From Gammaproteobacteria bacterium (GTDB lineage: Bacteria > Pseudomonadota > Gammaproteobacteria > DSM-26407): a stretch of DNA of 5,713 bases. Every line of letters starts with the position of its first letter. Positions within the stretch are counted from its first letter, which is position 1. The stretch is from NCBI GenBank assembly GCA_028694565.1, contig JAQVKR010000193.1:1-5713 (forward strand), written 5' to 3'. Below the pieces are notes generated by a model. It was not told where the DNA came from and searched no databases. It saw nothing but the letters and a program-made list of their open reading frames with translations. The translations under genes were made by a program, and so were the position numbers. Below, piece after piece: positions 1 to 4,197 of this stretch.

Positions 1-18
1 CGTGTGCTCTTCCGATCT
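1..18 (+). other. Illumina TruSeq adapter remnant (not genomic)
   Basis: The bases CGTGTGCTCTTCCGATCT are identical to the last 18 bases of the standard Illumina TruSeq read-2 adapter, which ends in ACGTGTGCTCTTCCGATCT. The match runs exactly to the window edge and genomic-looking coding sequence begins right after it, as expected of an untrimmed read at a contig end. Any start codon or residue read from these bases (for example the GTG at position 2) is an artefact. Confidence 0.95.
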
Positions 19-19
19 G

Positions 20-205
20 GAGGTGGCGGTCGATGTCGAGCAGGGGATCGTGCGGGTATCGGCCGAGGACGATATCCGGGCCGGGCTGGTCGCGGCGCTG
101 CGCGAGCTCGGCTATCCGGAACGCGGCTCGGTCACCGGCGTCGACTCCCTGAAGGCGAAAGCCAAGTCGTTCGTCAGCTGCGCCGTGGGGCGGATGGATC
201 GCTGA
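20..205 (+). CDS. Heavy-metal-associated (HMA) domain protein, C-terminal fragment
   Basis: Only the last 61 codons remain; the 5' part is cut by the contig end and replaced by adapter, so the true start is not in the window. The fragment reads EVAVDVEQGIVRVSAEDD..., then a helix ending in LRELGYP. This matches the second half of an HMA ferredoxin-like fold: a 'V.VD...G.V.V' beta hairpin, then an amphipathic helix closing with 'LGYP'. The metal-binding CxxC loop that would make it a copper chaperone-type protein lies in the missing part, so metal binding cannot be shown. The tail ends KAKSFVSCAVGRMDR, with one cysteine; I recall similar tails in small stand-alone HMA proteins, and the immediate stop argues against this being a P-type ATPase. 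The gene converges on the GGDEF-EAL gene with 34 bp between stops. The family call is fairly good, the function is inferred. Confidence 0.65.
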   Translation, partial: EVAVDVEQGIVRVSAEDDIRAGLVAALRELGYPERGSVTGVDSLKAKAKSFVSCAVGRMDR

Positions 206-216
206 AGCCTGCCTCG

Positions 217-240
217 ACTCCCGGCCCGGCGCGCCGGAGT
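217..240. terminator. Imperfect GC-rich hairpin between convergent genes, possible terminator
   Basis: ACTCC-GG at 217-224 (one bulged C) pairs with CCGGAGT at 234-240, giving a stem of about seven to eight base pairs. An alternative is the perfect 12-bp palindrome CCGGCGCGCCGG at 226-237. It lies between the two convergent stops at 205 and 240, where a bidirectional terminator is expected. Neither strand has a following T-tract, so this is not a canonical Rho-independent terminator. The call rests mainly on position. Confidence 0.2.
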
Positions 241-2366
241 CACCGGGCGCCAGCCTGGGGCATGCGGCTGGATGCGAGCAGGGCCGTGGCATCGGCGGCG
301 CGCAAGGGCCGGCTCAGCAGATATCCCTGAACGCTGTCGCAGCCCTGGGACTCCAGCACGCTGAGCTGCTCGGGCTGTTCCACGCCCTCGGCCACCAGTT
401 GCAGGCCGAGGCTGTGGCCGAGCCGGATGATCGCCTCCACGATGGCGGCATCCTGGGCGTTGGTGGCTATCTCCCGGATGAAGGCCCGATCCACCTTCAG
501 CGTCTGGATGGGCAGCCGCCGCAGGTAGCTCAGCGAGGAGTAGCCGGTGCCGAAGTCGTCCACCGCCAGCCGGACCCCCATCTGCCGCAGCCCCCTGAGC
601 ACCTCCACCGCCCGATCGATGTCGGCCATGACCGAGCCCTCCGTGATCTCCAGCTCCAGGTAGCGGGGCTCCAGGCCGATCTCGGAGAGAATGCGGCCCA
701 CCAGCAGAATCAGGCCGCGGCGGTGGAACTGGCGCCCGGAGAGGTTCACCGCGAGGCGGAAATCGCGGATGCCGGCATCCACCCAGCTCCGCGCCTGGGC
801 GCAGGCCCGCCGCAGGACCCATTCGTCGATGGGCAGGATGAGGCCGGTTTCCTCGGCCAGCTGGATGAACTCGCCCGGGGGAATGATCTCGCCATGGGGC
901 TGGCGCCAGCGCAGCAGCGCCTCCATGCCGATGACGGCGCCCTCGCGGACCGACACCTGGGGCTGGAACACCAGATGGAACTCGCCCTGCTCCAGCGCCT
1001 TGCGCAGACAGTGCTCCAGGCGCAGACGCCGGCGGATGGCGAGGTTCATCTCCCGCGAGAAGAACTGGTAGTGGCCCTTGCCGCTGCTCTTCACCTGGTA
1101 CATGGCCGTATCCGCGTTCTTGATCAGCTCGCCGTTGTCCTCGCCGTCCTGGGGCGCCAGGGCGATGCCGATGCTGGCGGTGACCAGCACTTCGTGGCCC
1201 TCCAGGTTGAAGGGATCGGCCAGGGCGGCAATCACCTTGCGCGCCACCGTGGCGGCGGCCCTGCTGGCCGCGTTCCCGTCGGCCAGGTCGGAGAGAAGGA
1301 TGACGAACTCGTCGCCGCCCAGGCGCGCCACCACGTCGTTGTTGCGCACCGCCTCCAGCAGCCGGGTGGCCACCGCGCGCAGCAGGCGGTCCCCGCTGGC
1401 ATGGCCGAGGGAGTCGTTGATGTCCTTGAAGCGATCCAGATCCAGGTAGAGGATGGCCAGCCAGCGGCCCCGGCGCTGGCCGTCGCGCAGCGCCTGCACC
1501 AGCTTCTCCTCGAACAGGGGCCGGTTGGGCAGGCTGGTCAGGCCGTCATAGTAGGCCAGGTAGTGGATGGTGTCCTCGGAGCGCTTCTTGTCGGTGATGT
1601 CGGTGAAGATGGCCACGAAATGGGCCATCTCCCCCGCCTCCGCATCGAGCGTGCCGATGCTCATCCACTGGGGATAGATCTCCCCGTTCTTGCGGCGGTT
1701 CCAGATCTCGCCCTGCCAGGTTCCCTTCTCCCGCAGGGCGCCCCAGAGTCCGGCATAGAACTCCTCGTCGTGCAGGCCCGACTGCAGCAGCCGGGGGTTG
1801 CGGCCCAGCACCTCCGCCGGGGCGTAGCCGGTGATGCGGGCGAACGCCTCGTTGACCCGGACGATGCGGCCCTCGCCGTCGGTCACCATGATGGCGTCGG
1901 CGCTGTGCTCGAAGACCCGCGCGAAGAGCCGCAGCTGCCGTTCCACGGGCCGCGGGTCGCCGGCATGGCGAAACACCCAGACCAGGCCGCCGTCCCCGCC
2001 GTCGGCCGCGGGCAGGGCGCGGATCTCCCATTCCACCTCCCCTCCGCCCGTTCCGGGCAGATGCAGGGTGCGGGCGTTCGGCGCCACGGATGCCGGCTCG
2101 GGGGGCAGTCCCGGCAGCAGCTCGGCCAGAGGCTGGCGGAGCGCCGCCCCCGGATCCAGGCCCGTCAGCCGGGCGGCATCGGCATTGATGTAGATGAGCC
2201 GCCCGCCCGGGTCGGTGGCCAGCACGGCGGCGCCGATCAGATCGAGGACGCCGGGCGGCGGCCCGGCGGTCGGGCCGGCCGCCGGCCGGCCGGCACGGAG
2301 GCGCCAGCCGGCGCCGGTGCCGAGCACCGCCAGCAGGCCGAGCAGCAGCCAGGCACTCTGGGTCAT
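240..2366 (-). CDS. Membrane-anchored PAS-PAS-GGDEF-EAL cyclic-di-GMP synthase/phosphodiesterase
   Basis: A 708-residue bifunctional-type c-di-GMP enzyme. Order: one N-terminal membrane segment (about 4-20), a Pro/Gly/Ala linker (about 24-39), a degenerate PAS (about 38-136), a clear PAS S-box (about 146-260, including GRNPRLLQSG and IWNRRKNGEIYP), GGDEF (about 268-432) and EAL (about 446-690). The GGDEF domain makes c-di-GMP from GTP: metal Asp309, Asn317, Asp326 and GGDEF at 350-354 are all present. An RxxD product-inhibition site (Arg341, Asp344) sits the standard five residues before GGDEF. The EAL domain hydrolyses c-di-GMP to pGpG: Glu482 in EALLRW, Asn541, Glu573, Asp603-Asp604 in DDFGTGYSSL, Lys624, Glu660 and Gln680 are all present, so both sites look competent. 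With no periplasmic domain the PAS units should sense a cytoplasmic signal; the ligand is unknown. I chose the ATG at 2366 because GGAG lies seven bases upstream and the membrane segment follows at once. An in-frame ATG at 2522 would add 52 unconvincing Arg/Pro-rich residues. It is transcribed divergently from the efflux operon. Confidence 0.95.
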   Translation of the reverse strand: MTQSAWLLLGLLAVLGTGAGWRLRAGRPAAGPTAGPPPGVLDLIGAAVLATDPGGRLIYINADAARLTGLDPGAALRQPLAELLPGLPPEPASVAPNARTLHLPGTGGGEVEWEIRALPAADGGDGGLVWVFRHAGDPRPVERQLRLFARVFEHSADAIMVTDGEGRIVRVNEAFARITGYAPAEVLGRNPRLLQSGLHDEEFYAGLWGALREKGTWQGEIWNRRKNGEIYPQWMSIGTLDAEAGEMAHFVAIFTDITDKKRSEDTIHYLAYYDGLTSLPNRPLFEEKLVQALRDGQRRGRWLAILYLDLDRFKDINDSLGHASGDRLLRAVATRLLEAVRNNDVVARLGGDEFVILLSDLADGNAASRAAATVARKVIAALADPFNLEGHEVLVTASIGIALAPQDGEDNGELIKNADTAMYQVKSSGKGHYQFFSREMNLAIRRRLRLEHCLRKALEQGEFHLVFQPQVSVREGAVIGMEALLRWRQPHGEIIPPGEFIQLAEETGLILPIDEWVLRRACAQARSWVDAGIRDFRLAVNLSGRQFHRRGLILLVGRILSEIGLEPRYLELEITEGSVMADIDRAVEVLRGLRQMGVRLAVDDFGTGYSSLSYLRRLPIQTLKVDRAFIREIATNAQDAAIVEAIIRLGHSLGLQLVAEGVEQPEQLSVLESQGCDSVQGYLLSRPLRAADATALLASSRMPQAGAR

Positions 2367-2373
2367 GCCTCGC

Positions 2374-2377
2374 TCCG
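2374..2377 (-). promoter_or_regulatory. Ribosome binding site of the GGDEF-EAL gene
   Basis: On the minus strand GGAG lies seven bases before the ATG at 2366. It supports this start over the in-frame upstream ATG at 2522, since the residues that follow 2366 form a clean membrane anchor. Confidence 0.65.
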
Positions 2378-2456
2378 GGCGATGCTGTCGCGGCGGGACT
2401 GGATCGGGCGTGTCGGGTTCAAGGCTCGTCTTGACGCCGTCGGGAGGGACGGAGCG

Positions 2457-2482
2457 CCGGCCCGGTGCATTCCTCGGGCCGG
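2457..2482 (-). repeat. Perfect 8-bp inverted repeat in the GGDEF-EAL leader
   Basis: CCGGCCCG (2457-2464) and CGGGCCGG (2475-2482) are perfect reverse complements around a 10-base loop. If transcription starts near 2510 on the minus strand, the element forms a strong hairpin in the 5' leader about 90 bases before the ATG. On that strand the loop reads AGGAATGCAC and contains an ATG (2470-2468). Function is unknown; it could affect leader stability or translation. Confidence 0.5.
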
Positions 2483-2517
2483 ATGTCTGGTCGCCATCCC
2501 TGGTCGTACCGGCGGAT

Positions 2518-2526
2518 AACATAACA
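2518..2526 (-). promoter_or_regulatory. Possible extended -10 promoter element for the GGDEF-EAL gene
   Basis: The minus strand reads TGTTATGTT: a TGn extension plus TATGTT, a four-of-six match to TATAAT. It lies in one of the few AT-rich patches of the intergenic region and would give a leader of about 145 bases. No good -35 hexamer is found at 16-18 bases, which an extended -10 can tolerate. This is a weak call. Confidence 0.3.
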
Positions 2527-2558
2527 CAGCCGCGCCGGGGACCGGTCGCTTCACGAAT

Positions 2559-2571
2559 GTGACACTGTCAC
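2559..2571. repeat. Palindrome GTGACA-N-TGTCAC, candidate operator
   Basis: GTGACA (2559-2564) and TGTCAC (2566-2571) are perfect inverted arms around one central base, flanked by AT-richer sequence (GAAT before, TTAA after) in a GC-rich region. The size and symmetry suit a dimeric helix-turn-helix regulator. On the minus strand it lies about 35 bases upstream of the possible -10 at 2518-2526, where an activator might bind. The regulator is unknown and none is encoded here. Confidence 0.4.
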
Positions 2572-2607
2572 TTAACCCGGCGCCCGTCCGCCGCATAGTG
2601 ACCGCTC

Positions 2608-2623
2608 CCGCGGCCGGCCGCGG
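2608..2623. repeat. Perfect 16-bp GC palindrome
   Basis: CCGCGGCCGGCCGCGG is fully self-complementary across all 16 bases. In DNA this GC-rich, C/G-only palindromes arise easily by chance, and this one has no central loop for a stable RNA hairpin. It is recorded as structure only, with no function assigned. Confidence 0.35.
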
Positions 2624-2700
2624 CAAGACCCCACGGCGTGCCTGCGCGGAAGGAAGGCGGAATCGATCGCGCACGGGCCCCGGACGCGCGCCGCCCTGGC

Positions 2701-2710
2701 TGCCGCGGCA
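2701..2710. repeat. Perfect 10-bp palindrome TGCCGCGGCA
   Basis: TGCCGCGGCA is self-complementary and sits one base before the longer inverted repeat at 2712-2730. The two may form a compound regulatory element or may be coincidental in GC-rich sequence. Confidence 0.3.
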
Positions 2711-2711
2711 T

Positions 2712-2730
2712 GCAGTGCCGGCCGCACTGC
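2712..2730. repeat. Inverted repeat GCAGTGC-N5-GCACTGC, candidate operator
   Basis: The 7-base arms at 2712-2718 and 2724-2730 are perfect reverse complements around CGGCC, making a 19-bp dyad. It ends two bases before a -10-like TAGACT (2733-2738), so it would cover the -35/spacer region of that promoter. That is a usual place for a repressor or MerR-type operator. No regulator gene is visible in the window, so the role is inferred from geometry alone. Confidence 0.4.
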
Positions 2731-2732
2731 TC

Positions 2733-2738
2733 TAGACT
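2733..2738 (+). promoter_or_regulatory. Possible -10 element TAGACT
   Basis: TAGACT matches TATAAT at four of six positions, including the important first TA and last T, and lies in a local AT-richer patch (TCTAGACTAGTG). The -35 region is poor and overlaps the dyad at 2712-2730, as might be seen at a regulated promoter. A transcript from here would have a leader of roughly 195 bases before the adaptor gene. Confidence 0.22.
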
Positions 2739-2900
2739 AGTGTGCCTGCTCACTCCCGGAGGTGCTCCCAGGGCCGCCCCGGATGCGCCGGGACCAGGCC
2801 GCGGCGCCGCGGGCAGTGGCTGTGCCCCGGTCGAGCGCCGCAACGCGGTCGTGACGCCTCCGGGGGACTCCCTTGGGGCGAGCCGCCAGGAGTGAAGCGA

Positions 2901-2906
2901 TACACT
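2901..2906 (+). promoter_or_regulatory. Possible -10 element of the efflux operon
   Basis: TACACT matches TATAAT at four of six positions and sits 33 bases before the adaptor ATG, which would leave a short leader of about 27 bases. A TTGGGG at 2873-2878 resembles a -35 but the 22-base spacer is too long, so the promoter is weak or activator-dependent if real. Confidence 0.33.
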
Positions 2907-2939
2907 AGCCGGGGTCCACCTCCACGCCAAGAACCTTCC

Positions 2940-4196
2940 ATGATATCGAGATCCGCACTGCGACGACTCCTGCCCCTGGCCATCCTGGCCCTCGCCCTCG
3001 CCATCCTGGCGATCCTGATTCTCACCCGCCCGGCCGGGCATCCGGTCCCGGTGCGGGAACGGACCTGGACGGTGGACGTGGAAACCGTGCGCCTGGAGAC
3101 CCTGTCGCCGGTGCTGCAGCTCTACGGCCAGGTGGACAATCCGCGCACGGCCCGGCTCGCCGCGGCCGTCGCCGCCGAAGTGCTGGAGGTTCCGGCGCGG
3201 GAGGGCGCGCGCGTGGACGAGGGGGATCTGCTGATTCGGCTCGACGACCGCGACCAGGCGCTGCTGCTGGCCCAGCGGGATGCCGACGTGCGGGATCTGC
3301 GCGCCCAGCTCGCCACCGAGCAGCTGCGCGAGCAGTCCGACCGCGCCGCCCTGGAGCACGAACAGGCCCTGCTGGAACTGGCCCGCCGGGCCGTCAACCG
3401 CGAGCAGACCCTCTCCAGCAGCAAGGTGGGCAGCGAGGCCCGGCTGGACGAGGCCCGCCAGTCACTGGAGCGGCAGGCCCTGGCGGTGGAGACCCGGCGC
3501 CTGGCGGTCGCCTCCCATGGACCGCAGCTGGAGCAGCTGCAGGCGCGCCTGGATCGGGCCGAGGCACAGCGGGATCAGGCCGGGCTGGATCTCGGGCGGA
3601 CCCGGGTCGCGGCCCCCTTCCAGGGCCGCATCGCCCGGCTGGAGGTCAGCCCCGGCGACCGGGTCCGGGTGGGGGACCCCCTGCTGGTCCTGTTCGACGA
3701 GTCGACCCTCGAGTTGCGCTCGCAGCTGCCGGCACCCCGCATCGCCGGGATTCGCCGGGCCCTGGAGACCGGCGCCGTCCTGACGGCCCGCGGCGAACTG
3801 GACGGGCACCCGATCACCGCCCGGCTCACCCACCTGGCGGCCGAGACCACGCCGGGGCGCGGCGGCATCGACGCCCTGCTGCAGGTGGAATCCGGGGCCG
3901 AGTGGCTCCAGCTCGGCCGCACCCTGGAGCTGGCCCTCTCCCTGCCGCCGCTCGCCGGCGTGGCCGCGATTCCCCCTGCGGCCCTCTACGGCGGGGACCG
4001 TGTCTACAAGCTGGTGGACGGACGCATGGCCGCAGTGGACGTCACCCGGCTCGGCGAGACCGCCGCGGGCGACGGGCCACCGCGCCTGCTGGTCCGGGGC
4101 GACGGGCTGGCGGCCGGCGACCGGCTGGTGACGACCCAGCTGCCCAACGCCGCCGAGGGGCTGGCGGTGCGCCCGGCCGCGGCGGAGGCGCGCTGA
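2940..4196 (+). CDS. RND efflux periplasmic adaptor subunit (HlyD/AcrA-type membrane fusion protein)
   Basis: A 418-residue adaptor bridging an inner-membrane RND pump and an outer-membrane channel. Residues 1-10 are basic, and residues 11-28 are a very hydrophobic membrane anchor. The first lipoyl half is about 77-105 (VPAREGARVDEGDLLIRLDD). A long Glu/Gln/Arg/Leu-rich coiled-coil hairpin fills about 106-218, and the second lipoyl half is about 219-258 (VAAPFQGRIARLEVSPGDRV). A beta-barrel (about 258-340) and a membrane-proximal domain (about 341-412) follow. At the hairpin turn, Arg154-x3-Leu158-x6-Ser165 fits the RLS motif by which AcrA-like adaptors dock TolC-type channels. There is no lipobox and no cysteine in the whole protein, so it is membrane-anchored or signal-peptide cleaved, not a lipoprotein. 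The start is the ATG before the anchor. Its Shine-Dalgarno is weak (only AAGAA nearby), and an in-frame GTG at 2892 would add 16 residues. It is the first gene of an operon with the permease. The substrate cannot be told from sequence. Confidence 0.92.
   Translation: MISRSALRRLLPLAILALALAILAILILTRPAGHPVPVRERTWTVDVETVRLETLSPVLQLYGQVDNPRTARLAAAVAAEVLEVPAREGARVDEGDLLIRLDDRDQALLLAQRDADVRDLRAQLATEQLREQSDRAALEHEQALLELARRAVNREQTLSSSKVGSEARLDEARQSLERQALAVETRRLAVASHGPQLEQLQARLDRAEAQRDQAGLDLGRTRVAAPFQGRIARLEVSPGDRVRVGDPLLVLFDESTLELRSQLPAPRIAGIRRALETGAVLTARGELDGHPITARLTHLAAETTPGRGGIDALLQVESGAEWLQLGRTLELALSLPPLAGVAAIPPAALYGGDRVYKLVDGRMAAVDVTRLGETAAGDGPPRLLVRGDGLAAGDRLVTTQLPNAAEGLAVRPAAAEAR
4184..4188 (+). 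promoter_or_regulatory. Ribosome binding site of the RND permease gene
   Basis: GGAGG lies nine bases before the ATG at 4198, inside the last codons of the adaptor gene. It fixes the permease start and shows that the permease has its own good initiation signal, although it begins only one base after the adaptor stop. Confidence 0.7.
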
Positions 4197-4197
4197 G

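Larger units (their letters stand above)
2367..2939. other. 573-bp divergent intergenic region without a convincing gene
   Basis: This stretch separates the start of the GGDEF-EAL gene (minus) from the start of the efflux adaptor gene (plus). Open frames run through it, but their translations are Arg/Pro/Gly/Ala-rich with no recognisable fold, as expected of GC-rich non-coding DNA. It should hold the promoters and 5' leaders of both divergent units. What can be seen are several perfect inverted repeats (2457-2482, 2559-2571, 2608-2623, 2701-2710, 2712-2730) and three weak -10-like hexamers. I recognise no riboswitch; in particular I could not identify a c-di-GMP (GEMM) aptamer. Confidence 0.7.

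Noticed and set aside
2265..2295. GGCC/CCGG-rich run that looks like a simple repeat
   Set aside because: It lies within the GGDEF-EAL gene and encodes the Pro/Gly/Ala linker after the membrane anchor. Codon bias and linker composition explain it.
399..2519. A plus-strand open frame of 706 codons antisense to the GGDEF-EAL gene
   Set aside because: Its translation is a His/Gln/Ala/Gly/Arg-rich mix with no fold, while the minus strand encodes unmistakable PAS, GGDEF and EAL domains. Long antisense frames are common in high-GC genes because stop codons are rare.
2367..2522. In-frame 52-residue N-terminal extension of the GGDEF-EAL protein from an ATG at 2522
   Set aside because: The extension is Arg/Pro-rich and would overlap the candidate -10 region. 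The internal ATG at 2366 has a GGAG seven bases upstream and is followed directly by a membrane anchor.
2558..2572. CRP/Vfr-like site TGTGA...TCACT
   Set aside because: The half-sites resemble TGTGA/TCACA, but the spacer is five bases instead of the six needed for CRP-family binding, so I kept only the palindrome itself as a candidate operator.
2638..2895. An 85-codon plus-strand frame in the intergenic region
   Set aside because: The product is dominated by Arg, Pro, Gly and Ala, has no recognisable domain or hydrophobic core pattern, and shows no clear ribosome binding site. It is treated as non-coding.
2742..2939. 66-codon N-terminal extension of the adaptor from a GTG at 2742
   Set aside because: It would place a long Arg/Gly/Pro-rich stretch before the membrane anchor, unlike known adaptors. 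The ATG at 2940 precedes a normal basic-then-hydrophobic N-terminus.
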